Shown: positions 1 through 8,485 of the stretch, piece by piece
Numbering within the stretch: the first letter of the stretch is position 1
Layout: the number at the start of each line of letters is the position of its first letter
NCBI GenBank assembly: GCA_900470195.1
Contig: UEIJ01000020.1
Location: 124,001 to 188,000 of the forward strand
Direction of reading: 5' to 3'
Length of the DNA: 64,000 nt
Source: Hyphomicrobiales bacterium
Lineage (GTDB): Bacteria; Pseudomonadota; Alphaproteobacteria; Rhizobiales; Rhizobiaceae
The notes under the pieces: model-generated
The model's database searches: none
What the model was told of the DNA's origin: nothing
What the model saw: only the letters and a program-made list of their open reading frames with translations
Program-made: the position numbers and the translations under genes

Positions 1-423
1 GATTGCGGCGCGCACAAAGCCGCGCCCCCGAAAGTTTGCGTTCAGCACCAGTGCGACGATCAATCCGAAGACGGTTTCCAGACTGACCGAAAGAACGGTG
101 AACCGGATCGTATTCCAGACCGCGCCCCACCAGGCGGGATCGGCCAGAAGACCGCGATAAATGGTGCGCCCGCTCTTGAGCGTCACCCACGACAGATAAT
201 TGTTGAGGCCAACGAATTCCGCCGTGCCAAGGCTCGTCAGCGAGGCATTGGTGAAACTGAAATAGACGGTCCGCAGCAGCGGCCAGCCGGCCACCAGCGC
301 CAGCACGAACAAGGTCGGGGCGAGAAACAGCCACGCCGACCGGATACGCTGCGCGCGCAGATCGGAGTGAACCCGGCTTTTCTTGGCCGAACTCCCCGAA
401 ATATCGAGAGAAGTCTCCGTCAT
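1..423 (-). CDS. Sugar ABC transporter permease, MalF type (partial)
   Basis: This is the first about 141 codons of an inner-membrane permease that runs off the left edge. A 35-residue polar N-terminus (MTETSLDISG...) leads into a first membrane segment (WLFLAPTLFVLALVAGW) and then an extended periplasmic stretch with the NNYLSW and NTIRFT pieces usual in MalF/UgpA/ThuF-type carbohydrate permeases. It lies 91 bp downstream of the binding-protein gene on the same strand and surely forms one importer with it. The start is the ATG at 423. Substrate cannot be told from this fragment; a ThuF-like role in trehalose/maltose uptake is a guess based on the binding protein. Confidence 0.85.
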   Translation of the reverse strand, partial: MTETSLDISGSSAKKSRVHSDLRAQRIRSAWLFLAPTLFVLALVAGWPLLRTVYFSFTNASLTSLGTAEFVGLNNYLSWVTLKSGRTIYRGLLADPAWWGAVWNTIRFTVLSVSLETVFGLIVALVLNANFRGRGFVRAAI

Positions 424-457
424 GATCCCACTCTTGGTCCTGATCAGAGGGATTAGA

Positions 458-501
458 GCGTTCGGGCTGCCCAAAAGGGGCTTGGGAGGCCGCCCGAACG
501 C
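458..501 (-). repeat. Intercistronic hairpin between binding protein and permease
   Basis: A perfect 10-bp inverted repeat, GCGTTCGGGC at 458-467 and GCCCGAACGC at 492-501, with a smaller GCCC/GGGC stem in its loop. It sits between the binding-protein stop (515) and the permease start (423). Such stems often protect the 3' end of the abundant binding-protein mRNA or cause partial termination. No T-run follows, so full termination is not expected. Confidence 0.6.
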
Positions 502-514
502 GGCTTGATCGGTC

Positions 515-1780
515 CTACCAGCCGGAGCCTTCCAGCTCAGTCAGCTCGACCTCAAGCATTTCGAGATTCTCCGCCGCGGTGCCGTTGCCCGAAAGCGTCT
601 TGTGCACCGCCGTCCAGAATTTCGATGAGACTTCATTATATTTTACTTTTGTCGCAGCCGACGGGCGCGGCACGGCGTTCTGGAAGATCGGCTTCCAGTT
701 GGCCATGAAAGGCTGCGCCGCAATGATATCCTTGTCATCATAAAGTGCTTCGATGGTCGGCAGGCGCGAAATCTCCACTGCCTGAACCTTCTGCACTTCC
801 GGCGAGGCCAGATATTTGACCAGTGCGATGGCCGCATCCTGCTTGGTGGAATATTTGGAAACGGCGAGGTTCCAGCCACCAAGCGTCGAGGATGGCGCAT
901 CGCCTTCCGCACCGGCGGGCAAAGGCGCGACGTCGAACTTGCCTTTTACGCCGCTATCCGCGCTGTTGCCGAGCGCATAGGCATAAGGCCAGTTGCGCAT
1001 GAAGACCGCATTGCCAGTCTGCCAGACACCGCGCGATTCCTCTTCCTGATAGGCAAGCGCGCCTTGCGGCGAAATCGAACCGATCCAGCCCTTGGCGCGG
1101 TCGATGGCTGCCGCAGCCTTCTCGTTGTTGATGGAGATCGTGCCATCGGCTTCAACGATCTGGCCGCCGCCTGACGATTTGATCCATTCAAGCGCGTTGC
1201 AGGTCAGTCCTTCATAGGCATTGCCCTGAAACACGAAGCCCCATAGATCAGACTTTCCTTCGGCCCGCTCCTTGTCCATGATTTCCTTGGCGGTTGCGGT
1301 CATCTCGTCCCAGGTCTTGGGAACCTGCTTGTTATATTTTTCGAGCAGATCCTTCCGATAGAAAAGCGCCGGCGCGTCGGTGTAGAATGGCAGGGCAACC
1401 AGCTTTCCGTTCACGGTCTGCGATGCGATGATGGAAGGAAAATGCGCACCGCTGACGTCCTTGGTCGCCTCCGTCAGATCGACAAACTGGTCGGACAGTT
1501 GCGGCGCCCAGACCACATCCGTCTGGTAGACGTCGATATCGGCGTTACCGGCTGCGAGCCAAAGGCGATACTGGCTGAACTGCTCGCTGCTCGACGGCGG
1601 CATCGAGACGATATTGACCTTGTTGCCGGTATCTTTCTCGAACTTGACGATCTGCTCCTGCAGAAACTTGATGTTGTTGCCCGTCGAATTGGCCGCGATG
1701 GAAATCTCCACCGCATGGGCGCTGACCGTCGCCAGACCAAGCGCCACGCACGCTGCGAGCACACCTTGAAAAGTCTTCAT
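515..1780 (-). CDS. Sugar ABC transporter substrate-binding protein (ThuE-like)
   Basis: A periplasmic extracellular solute-binding protein of family 1 (MalE/ThuE fold), 421 residues. The start is the ATG at 1780 (MKTFQG), preceded by a strong GGGAGGAGG ribosome site. A longer reading frame to 1873 has no such support. Residues 1-23 form a signal peptide ending in AHA. The mature N-terminus VEISIAANSTGNNIKFLQEQ and the later PFYTDAPALFYRKDLLEKY and TLGGWNLAVSKYS are typical of trehalose/maltose-type binding proteins. It is followed by a permease and is divergent from a LacI regulator. Trehalose, sucrose or maltose are the likeliest ligands, by resemblance only. Confidence 0.85.
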   Translation of the reverse strand: MKTFQGVLAACVALGLATVSAHAVEISIAANSTGNNIKFLQEQIVKFEKDTGNKVNIVSMPPSSSEQFSQYRLWLAAGNADIDVYQTDVVWAPQLSDQFVDLTEATKDVSGAHFPSIIASQTVNGKLVALPFYTDAPALFYRKDLLEKYNKQVPKTWDEMTATAKEIMDKERAEGKSDLWGFVFQGNAYEGLTCNALEWIKSSGGGQIVEADGTISINNEKAAAAIDRAKGWIGSISPQGALAYQEEESRGVWQTGNAVFMRNWPYAYALGNSADSGVKGKFDVAPLPAGAEGDAPSSTLGGWNLAVSKYSTKQDAAIALVKYLASPEVQKVQAVEISRLPTIEALYDDKDIIAAQPFMANWKPIFQNAVPRPSAATKVKYNEVSSKFWTAVHKTLSGNGTAAENLEMLEVELTELEGSGW

Positions 1781-2147
1781 AGTTCCCTCCTCCCATCCAT
1801 TTTGTAAGCGGTTTGATAAAATCGAAAACGGTTTGGATGGCGAAAAGGTTGCAGAGGACCGCATTTCTGTCAAGCAGCAGAATCTACAGTGCGATCCATT
1901 TCACCCATTCCCGATCTGCGCTTCAAGATAATTCAAAGGGTTAGGATTTCATTCCGCTGTTGATCAGCATTTCGGGCGGGCTTTCCTTGCGGCCCGCTGG
2001 AGCAAGAATCCGAACAAGCTTGAAATCGGTTTGGATTTCATGCACCCTATACGTTGCAGCACGCAAAGAACTCAGCCGACCAATTGTTAATCGCAGGGAA
2101 GCGGCTATAATCCGCCGCCTTGCCTGCCTGTATAATTCGAAAGCCAA
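1781..2147. promoter_or_regulatory. Divergent control region with three LacI-type operator cores
   Basis: This 367-bp gene-free stretch separates the binding-protein gene from the LacI gene. Three copies of the LacI/PurR-family core AANCGNTT occur: AAGCGGTT at 1806-1813, AAACGGTT at 1826-1833 (exactly 20 bp further, two helical turns) and AATCGGTT at 2024-2031. The last is framed by GAAATC/GATTTC arms. Two lie just upstream of the transporter start and one nearer the regulator, which suits repression of both directions with possible looping. Function is inferred. Confidence 0.6.
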
Positions 2148-3170
2148 ATGAAACTCCGTGAATTCGCCAAACATCTGGGCCTTTCGGCCACGACCGTCAG
2201 CCGGGCGTTGAGCGGCTATCCCGAAGTGGCGGAAAGCACGCGCAAGCGGGTCATGGACGAGGCGGTGCGTCTCGGTTACCGACCCAATGTCAACGCGGTC
2301 AGGCTTGTTACAGGTCGCGCAGGTGCAATCGGTGTCGTGATGGGGCGCAATAGCGAATTTCACTTCGCCGAATTCATGCGGGGCATGGCGGAACGGCTCA
2401 GCCAGGACGAAGTCGATATTCTTGTCAGCCCCATCGCCAACAATGGAACCGATGACGAAGTGCAGTTGTGCCGGCGGCTCGCCACCAGTCACCGTGTCGA
2501 TGCTGTCATCGTGACGTCTCCCAAGCCCAATGACGAGCGCATCCGCATGCTGCACGAACTGGGCATGCCATTTCTCGTTCACGGACGCTCGGAAATAGAC
2601 ATTCCGCACGCATGGCTCGACATCGACAACGAAGGCGCGGTTTATCGTTCGACTGCCCATCTGCTCGATCTCGGCCATCGGCGCATTGCGATGATCAATG
2701 GGCGCTACGGTTTCACCTTCTCGCTGCACCGCGACGAAGGCTACCGCAAAGCCCTTGAGAGCAGAGGCATTGCCTTCGATCCGGAACTTGTCGAGCACGG
2801 CGATTTCACGGATGAAATCGGCTATCGCCTCGCCCGCAAGTTATTGGAGCGCGATCCGCGCCCGACGGCATTCGTTGCCGGCTCCATGATGACCGCACTT
2901 GGCATATACCGGGCGGCGCGCTCCTTCGGCCTGACCATGGGCAAGGATATCTCGGTCATCGCCCATGACGACGTCATCTCGTTTCTGAGCGCCGACAATA
3001 TGGTCCCCTCACTGACGGCGACGCGCTCTTCAATGCGCGCGGCCGGCAAACGTTGCGCCGATCTTCTCATGGACATACTGGATGGGCGCGCCGCATCCGA
3101 TATCCATGAATTATGGCCGGTCGAGCTCATCCTGCGGGAATCGGCCACTCGTGTACCCGAATGGGCCTGA
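2148..3170 (+). CDS. LacI-family transcriptional regulator
   Basis: A 340-residue repressor. Residues 1-50 are a LacI helix-turn-helix (LREFAKHLGLSATTVSRAL, then GYRPNVNA hinge), and the rest is a periplasmic-binding-protein-like effector domain with the usual GHRRIAMING segment and the C-terminal SLTATRSSMRAAGKRCADLL. It is divergent from the sugar ABC importer and very probably controls it, in the manner of AglR/ThuR-type regulators. The effector should be the imported sugar. The ATG at 2148 places the helix-turn-helix at the extreme N-terminus as expected for the family. Confidence 0.9.
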   Translation: MKLREFAKHLGLSATTVSRALSGYPEVAESTRKRVMDEAVRLGYRPNVNAVRLVTGRAGAIGVVMGRNSEFHFAEFMRGMAERLSQDEVDILVSPIANNGTDDEVQLCRRLATSHRVDAVIVTSPKPNDERIRMLHELGMPFLVHGRSEIDIPHAWLDIDNEGAVYRSTAHLLDLGHRRIAMINGRYGFTFSLHRDEGYRKALESRGIAFDPELVEHGDFTDEIGYRLARKLLERDPRPTAFVAGSMMTALGIYRAARSFGLTMGKDISVIAHDDVISFLSADNMVPSLTATRSSMRAAGKRCADLLMDILDGRAASDIHELWPVELILRESATRVPEWA

Positions 3171-3309
3171 AAATATCGAATAGCTGACACGATTTGCCAG
3201 TTTCACGCTGCCGATGTAGATTTGCCGTGCAACGCGGAATTGGCCCGACGCTTGAAGAAGCGCATCCCAAGCCAAACCGCGTTGCATGCGGTTTAAATCG
3301 GAGTAAAAA

Positions 3310-4236
3310 TTGCGCAGTGAACAAACTATTCTTCAACTATCCATAGCGGTTACTATATTTGTTGCTGGTTTCGGCGTCGTCTTCGGCCTGTTATCCGGCT
3401 CATTTTCTATCGTATTTGATGGCGTTTACATGCTTGCCGACGCAGCCATGAGCGGGCTTGCGCTGCTCGTCTCTCGTCTCATCGCACTCTCTGCCCTGCC
3501 CGAGCAGCCACGCGGTAAACTGCGTGATCGCTTCACGATGGGTTTCTGGCATCTGGAACCCATGGTGCTCGGCCTCAACGGCATGATGCTGACCGGCGTC
3601 GCAATCTACGCCCTCATAAACGCTGTCGGCAGCCTGATGGATGGCGGACGCGATCTCGAATTCAGCTATGCGATCTTCTACGCCGTCGTCGCGCTGATTG
3701 CCTGTCTCGGCATGGCGTTACTGGAAACACGCGCAAACCGGACCCTGAAATCGGATTTCGTCGCGCTCGATGCCAAAGCCTGGATCATGTCGGGCGGCAT
3801 TACGGCAGCGCTTCTGATCGCCTTTTCGGTCGGCTACGCCATCGAAGGAACAGAACTCGGCTGGCTGACGCCCTATATCGATCCGGCAGTTCTGGCGGTC
3901 GTTTGTCTTGTCATCATTCCGATGCCGATCGGCACGATCAGGCAGGCATTGGCCGACATATTCCTTGTGACGCCCTTGGATCTCAAGAAGCATGTCGATG
4001 CCGTTGCGGAAGAGTTCGTCCGGCAGCACGGCTTCCTCTCCTACCGCGCTTATGTCGCCAAGGTCGGTCGCGGCAAGCAGATCGAACTCTATTTCATCGT
4101 TCCGCCCAATCTTCCGCCGCGAAAGCTGGAGGAGTGGGATGCATTGCGTGACGAAATCGGCGATGCACTGGGCGGTGAAGGGCCCGACCGGTGGCTGACC
4201 ATCGCTTTCACCACGGATGTGGAATGGGCAGTCTGA
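3310..4236 (+). CDS. Cation diffusion facilitator-family transporter, atypical metal sites
   Basis: A 308-residue inner-membrane protein with six predicted membrane segments in residues 1-205 and a cytoplasmic C-terminal domain (KKHVDAVAEEFVRQHGF...), the layout of the CDF family (COG0053). The TTG at 3310 is taken as start because CGGAG ends six bases before it, and the upstream in-frame ATG is closed by a stop. The usual metal-binding His in helix 2 is Tyr (DGVYMLAD) and the helix 5 HxxxD motif reads DAKAW, so metal selectivity may differ or be lost. It is tail to tail with the GntR gene. Confidence 0.75.
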   Translation: MRSEQTILQLSIAVTIFVAGFGVVFGLLSGSFSIVFDGVYMLADAAMSGLALLVSRLIALSALPEQPRGKLRDRFTMGFWHLEPMVLGLNGMMLTGVAIYALINAVGSLMDGGRDLEFSYAIFYAVVALIACLGMALLETRANRTLKSDFVALDAKAWIMSGGITAALLIAFSVGYAIEGTELGWLTPYIDPAVLAVVCLVIIPMPIGTIRQALADIFLVTPLDLKKHVDAVAEEFVRQHGFLSYRAYVAKVGRGKQIELYFIVPPNLPPRKLEEWDALRDEIGDALGGEGPDRWLTIAFTTDVEWAV

Positions 4237-4245
4237 CCTGAAGCC

Positions 4246-4974
4246 TTATTCGTTGGTCAGCGACAATTGACGGCGCAGCCGCATCGTGCGGCTGTCGCCC
4301 GGCTGGCGGGGCAACCGGCTGAAGGCGTTCAGGTAATTGGTCTTGGTGCGCATGATGTGCGCGTCCAGGATTTCCCTCAGTTCTTCCGGTTTATCGGCAT
4401 CTGCCAGTTCGATGATGGCGGCGTGATCGGCGAATGAGCGTGCAGGCTCGCCCTCGGCGCCGATGGCCAGATGAGTTCGCAAGGCTGCGACACGCCCCAG
4501 AATGCTGTCATAAGCGCGCGCAAGATAACGGTTGCCGCAGACACGGAAGAAAGCCAGATGGAACTCCGTATCGCAGCGCCCGTAAGCGCGCAGATCGTCT
4601 TCGTCTATCGCCGTACGCATGAGATCGTACTGCTTTTTCAATTGCGAAACGAGTTTCTTGCGATTGCAGATCAGCGCCAGACGCATGGCCTGATCCTCCA
4701 GACCGACGCGAAAATCACACAGCTCGGCTATGTCTTCCTGCGTGGGCGTGAAAACATAGGTGCCGGACTTCGGAACGATGTGGACGAGTTCCTGCATCTG
4801 CAAAATGTTGAGCGCCTCGCGCACCGGTGTGCGGCTGACATCGAAAGCCGCAGCAAGCATGTCTTCGGAGAGGTTTTCCCCGAATAGAAACTCCGCATCG
4901 ACAATCGCACCGCGAATACGTTCGGCGATGCTGCTTGCCAGCGACTTCTTGTTCTTGCCTCGAATCTCTTTCAT
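4246..4974 (-). CDS. GntR-family regulator, FCD subgroup
   Basis: A 242-residue regulator with an N-terminal winged helix-turn-helix (LSEDMLAAAFDVSRTPVREA at about 37-56) and a C-terminal all-helical FCD ligand domain containing the expected FRVGLEDQAMRLA, DTEFHLAFF and FADHAAIIELADA pieces. FCD regulators usually sense a carboxylic acid. It stands directly downstream-side of the MFS carrier on the same strand, with 110 bp between, and likely controls the MFS and the divergent SDR/lyase operon through the inverted repeat near 6589. Confidence 0.85.
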   Translation of the reverse strand: MKEIRGKNKKSLASSIAERIRGAIVDAEFLFGENLSEDMLAAAFDVSRTPVREALNILQMQELVHIVPKSGTYVFTPTQEDIAELCDFRVGLEDQAMRLALICNRKKLVSQLKKQYDLMRTAIDEDDLRAYGRCDTEFHLAFFRVCGNRYLARAYDSILGRVAALRTHLAIGAEGEPARSFADHAAIIELADADKPEELREILDAHIMRTKTNYLNAFSRLPRQPGDSRTMRLRRQLSLTNE

Positions 4975-5084
4975 GCCCGAATCTTACAGACGCCTTATTG
5001 CAACGTACAGAGCGGTTGAAACCGCATTCAAATTACACTCGTAAGGATAACGAGCCTGGTCGAAGACCAGGCCCGTCGCTCGGA

Positions 5085-6392
5085 TTAGTCCCGTTTGGCT
5101 TTCAGGCTCATGCAGAGGAAGAAGCCGATAATCGGGAATATCGACAGGGCAAGCAGCGACAGCGAAAAGCTGTCGGTGGTGGATTTGACCCAGCCGACGA
5201 GATAAGGTCCGGTAAAGCCGCCAAGCTGTGCAAAGCCGTTGATGGCGGCAAGCCCGCCAGCGGCTGCCGCGCCCGACAGGAACTGGGTCGGCAGCGTCCA
5301 GAACACGCCCAGATAGGACCAGAGGAAGAAGGCGCAGACCGAGAGGAGCACGAGGCTCAGGACCGGCGAAGGAGACAGCGCGCTGGCGGCAAGGAACACG
5401 CCGCCGAACAGGCCGGCAATCGCCGTATGGATCTTACGTTCACCAGTACGATCCGAACTGCGCGAAATCACCACAAGCCCGATGGCTGCGAACACGAATG
5501 GAATGGCCGAAATGAGCCCCGTCTGGGCAGCGCTGTAATCACCAAGGCTTTTGACGATCTGCGGCAGCCACATGATGACGCCATAAACGGCAATGCCGTT
5601 GAACATATAGACGAGCGTCAGAAGCCAGACGCGGTAGTCGCTGAAAACTTCTTTCAGCGAATGACGGGTATCGGGCTGCTTGCCCTGATTTTCCCGGGCA
5701 AGTTCAGCCATCAGCCAGGCGCGCTCATCCGCCGTCAGCCAGTGCTTGTCCTTTTCCGGACTATCGACCAGATAGAAGAACGTTACAACGCCGAGGATCA
5801 CGGCGGGAAGCCCTTCCAGAATAAACATGGCCTGCCAGCCATGCAGCCCGAAAAGCCCCTCGCCAGCATCCATCAGCCAGCCGGAGAACGGCGCGCCGAC
5901 GACGATGGAAAGCACGGTTGCAGTCATGAACAGGGCCGTTGCGCGTCCACGTTCCTTGGCCGGGAACCAATAGGTGAGATAAAGCAGCACGCCCGGCGCG
6001 AAACCGGCTTCCGCAACGCCCAGCAGGAAGCGCAGGACATAGAACGAAACCGGCCCCTGCACAAAAGCCATGGCGCAGGACACAAGCCCCCACGTCACCA
6101 TGATGCGCGCTATCCACACGCGTGAGCCAAGCTTGTGCAGCATCATGTTGCTCGGCACTTCAAACAGCATGTAGCCGATGAAGAAGATGCCCGCGCCGAC
6201 GCCGAACATATAGGGTGTCAGGCCAATATCATTGTTCATGTGAAGCGCGGCATAGCCGATATTCACCCGATCAAGATAGTTGACGATGAAGCAGATGAAG
6301 CAGAACAGAACGATCCGCAAATTGAGCTTGCGAATGGTGCTGTCGCGCAGGTCAGGCGTTGCGCCGACTGCACTCACAGTGGAATTGACCAC
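5085..6392 (-). CDS. MFS carrier, anion:cation symporter (tartrate/phthalate-type) family
   Basis: A 435-residue inner-membrane carrier with about 12 membrane segments. The motif NYLDRVNIGYAALHM near the N-terminus and RFLLGVAEAGFAPGVLLYL in helix 4 mark the ACS family, which imports organic anions such as tartrate, hydroxyphenylacetate and galactarate. The GTG at 6392 is chosen because GGGAGGATATC immediately precedes it; the open frame continues to 6440 without a ribosome site. It is divergent from an SDR and an isocitrate-lyase-type enzyme and next to a GntR regulator, so it probably imports the acid those enzymes degrade. Confidence 0.85.
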   Translation of the reverse strand: MVNSTVSAVGATPDLRDSTIRKLNLRIVLFCFICFIVNYLDRVNIGYAALHMNNDIGLTPYMFGVGAGIFFIGYMLFEVPSNMMLHKLGSRVWIARIMVTWGLVSCAMAFVQGPVSFYVLRFLLGVAEAGFAPGVLLYLTYWFPAKERGRATALFMTATVLSIVVGAPFSGWLMDAGEGLFGLHGWQAMFILEGLPAVILGVVTFFYLVDSPEKDKHWLTADERAWLMAELARENQGKQPDTRHSLKEVFSDYRVWLLTLVYMFNGIAVYGVIMWLPQIVKSLGDYSAAQTGLISAIPFVFAAIGLVVISRSSDRTGERKIHTAIAGLFGGVFLAASALSPSPVLSLVLLSVCAFFLWSYLGVFWTLPTQFLSGAAAAGGLAAINGFAQLGGFTGPYLVGWVKSTTDSFSLSLLALSIFPIIGFFLCMSLKAKRD

Positions 6393-6726
6393 GATATCCT
6401 CCCATATCTCCGCCCACGTCCCAGCATGAGCGGCATGCAATAATCTTTGCGGAAGCTGTCACGCGGTGATGCGCGCCTCCCGTTTCGGATGGATAATCGC
6501 GAACGGCGAGCCATTGGCGCGGACCCGGTCGTGATCATCTCAATCCGTTGCAATGATTAGCGTGGCAACAATCACTTTACAAGTAGCATACAAAATCTTG
6601 TACCCTAGATTGACAGAGCTCTGTTCACATGGCTTTTAAAGCTACCGTCGCCGTATGGACGAGTCCCGGGCTTCTCTTCGGCGACCCCTGGACGCGCGGC
6701 AGCGTTCGTTTTCGAGGAGGAATAAG
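6393..6726. promoter_or_regulatory. Divergent promoter region with a GntR-type inverted repeat
   Basis: This 334-bp gap lies between the MFS gene and the SDR gene. The clearest element is TACAA-AATC-TTGTA at 6589-6602, an inverted repeat of the kind bound by FCD-GntR proteins, with a further TACAAG at 6579-6584 that also pairs with CTTGTA at 6597-6602. The rest of the gap shows nothing convincing. Binding by the nearby GntR protein is an inference. Confidence 0.5.
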
Positions 6727-7497
6727 ATGACCGCGAACCACGCTCCGACAGCGTTCCCGACCGATTTCTTCGCAGACCGGGTGGTGCTTATCACCGGCGG
6801 CGCATCCGGTATCGGCAAGGCCATTGCCGAAAAGCTCATCGCGCTCAGGGCCAGGGTCGTGCTTTGGGACGTGAACGGCGTGCGCCTTGAGGAAATGGCG
6901 GAAAGGCACGGCGAGCAGGTTCTGACAGCCCTTGTGGATGTTTCGGACAAGGCCGCGGTTGACCGCGCAGCGCATGACATCGCCACCAGATGGGGCGGCA
7001 TCGACCATCTGGTCAATAATGCGGGCATCATCGGCCAGCGCATGACCGTGAAGGATTTCGATGCGGACGAACTGGACAGGGTTCTGGCCGTCAATCTGAA
7101 AAGCGTGTTCTACGTTTCCAGCGCGTTCCTCAACAATCCGGGCAGGAAGCCGAACAAATCCGTGGTCGGCCTGTCCTCGATCGCCGGGCGCACCGGCGGC
7201 ATGGTCGGCAACATCGCCTATGCGACGACCAAGGGAGCAATCGCATCCTATACCTATGCGCTTGCCAAGGAACTCGCGCCGGAAATCCGCGTCAACGCTC
7301 TCGCCCCCGGCGTGATCGACACGGAAATTCAGAAAGACGTGTTCGCAGATCCGGCCAGCGTCGCGAAGATGGCGGACCTCATTCCGCTGAAACGGCTTGG
7401 AACCGCCGATGAAGTTGCCGACGCGGCCATCTGGCTGCTGTCGCCGGGAGCAGCCTATATCACCGGGGTCGTGCTCGATGTTTCCGGCGGTCGATAG
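6727..7497 (+). CDS. Short-chain dehydrogenase/reductase
   Basis: A 256-residue classical SDR. The NAD(P)-binding TGGASGIG is at 23-30, NNAG at 97-100, and the catalytic Ser151, Tyr165 and Lys169 are in place (YATTK). The C-terminus PLKRLGTADEVADAAIWLLS is standard. The ATG at 6727 follows GAGGAGGAATAAG; the open frame back to 6655 is not needed. It is followed 113 bp later by a lyase gene and is divergent from an organic-acid carrier. A role in oxidising a hydroxyacid or hydroxyester is likely, but the exact substrate is unknown. Confidence 0.85.
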   Translation: MTANHAPTAFPTDFFADRVVLITGGASGIGKAIAEKLIALRARVVLWDVNGVRLEEMAERHGEQVLTALVDVSDKAAVDRAAHDIATRWGGIDHLVNNAGIIGQRMTVKDFDADELDRVLAVNLKSVFYVSSAFLNNPGRKPNKSVVGLSSIAGRTGGMVGNIAYATTKGAIASYTYALAKELAPEIRVNALAPGVIDTEIQKDVFADPASVAKMADLIPLKRLGTADEVADAAIWLLSPGAAYITGVVLDVSGGR

Positions 7498-7598
7498 AGC
7501 GGTTCCTGTTTTAACGGAATCGCCAGAACCGCTCTAACTATCTGTTTTTTCGCATTTTCCCACGCAAAACCGTTTCACACTTTTGCTGGAAATGCTCT
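7496..7598. repeat. 103-bp palindromic intergenic repeat, RIME/Bru-RS type
   Basis: A compact element made of two inverted repeats: AGAGCGGTTC (7496-7505) with GAACCGCTCT (7526-7535), and GCAAAA (7564-7569) with TTTTGC (7581-7586). AGAGC and GCTCT also close the whole unit. The TTTTGCTGGAAATGCTCT end resembles a motif I recall as widespread between genes of Rhizobiales. Its length equals that reported for Brucella Bru-RS1. It begins at the SDR stop codon and ends just before the lyase ribosome site, so it sits inside a likely operon. Only one copy was found in the window. Confidence 0.6.
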
Positions 7599-7609
7599 AG
7601 GAGACAACG

Positions 7610-8476
7610 ATGACACAGGCAAAGGCCCTGAAGAGCCTCATCGAAACTGGCCGCATTGTTCAGGCGCCCGGAGCGCCCGATCCGCTGACCGCCCGCCTTG
7701 TGCAGCAGGCAGGGTTTCCGGCTATCTATATGACCGGCTTCGGCGCGACGGCGAGCCGCCTCGGCACGCCCGATCTTGGCCTTCTCACACAGACCGAGAT
7801 GACGACCCACGCACGGGATATGACCCGCGTGGTGGATATTCCCGTCATCGCCGATGCAGATACGGGCTATGGAGGCCCGGCCAATATCGTTCGCACGGTG
7901 GAGGAATATATCCAGTCCGGCGTTGCGGCCATTCATCTGGAGGACCAGATGGCGCCGAAGCGCTGTGGCCAGCTTGCCGGTATCCGGCTGATCCCGGCGG
8001 AAGAAAATGTGCGCCGTCTCAAATGCGCGATTGCAGCGCGTTCTGACAAGGACCTGCTCCTTATCGCCCGTACCGACGCCATGCCCGCAGCCGGTGCTGA
8101 AGAAGCCATTCGCCGCGCAAAAATGTATCAGGATACGGGTGTCGATCTCGTTTTCGTCGATGGCATCAAGACCATTGCGGAAGTTGAAGCCGTGGCCCGG
8201 CACGTCGAAGGACCGAAGGTGGTGAGCATTGTCGATGGCAATGAAACTGTGGCCCTGACCGCCGCCGATCTCGAACAGATGGGCTTCAACGTCGTGTTCT
8301 ATGCTCTGTCCACGCTGTTCTCCGCAGTGAAGGCGGTGAGCGACACGCTGTCAGTCCTGAAGCGCGACGGCACGCCGAGGGCCCGCGCAGGCGACATGAT
8401 CACCTACCAGCAATATTGCGACATCGTTGACCTGAAAAAATTTCAGGATCTCGATGAGGAATATGGCTGGTCATGA
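7610..8476 (+). CDS. Isocitrate lyase/PEP mutase superfamily C-C lyase
   Basis: A 288-residue TIM-barrel enzyme. The metal-binding DADTGYGG is at 82-89, the flap with the catalytic cysteine reads EDQMAPKRCGQ (K117-R118-C119-G120-Q121), and IARTDA follows. The KRCG flap points to a carbon-carbon lyase such as methylisocitrate or 2,3-dimethylmalate lyase and not to a phosphonomutase, though the usual His after CG is Gln. GGAG precedes the ATG at 7610. It lies downstream of an SDR and an organic-acid carrier. Annotations such as carboxyvinyl-carboxyphosphonate phosphorylmutase given to relatives should not be trusted here; the substrate is open. Confidence 0.8.
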   Translation: MTQAKALKSLIETGRIVQAPGAPDPLTARLVQQAGFPAIYMTGFGATASRLGTPDLGLLTQTEMTTHARDMTRVVDIPVIADADTGYGGPANIVRTVEEYIQSGVAAIHLEDQMAPKRCGQLAGIRLIPAEENVRRLKCAIAARSDKDLLLIARTDAMPAAGAEEAIRRAKMYQDTGVDLVFVDGIKTIAEVEAVARHVEGPKVVSIVDGNETVALTAADLEQMGFNVVFYALSTLFSAVKAVSDTLSVLKRDGTPRARAGDMITYQQYCDIVDLKKFQDLDEEYGWS

Positions 8477-8485
8477 TTGGACAAA

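Noticed and set aside
7496-7598. Insertion sequence remnant or CRISPR unit
   Set aside because: There is no transposase, target duplication or spaced repeat array; it is a single palindromic intergenic element.
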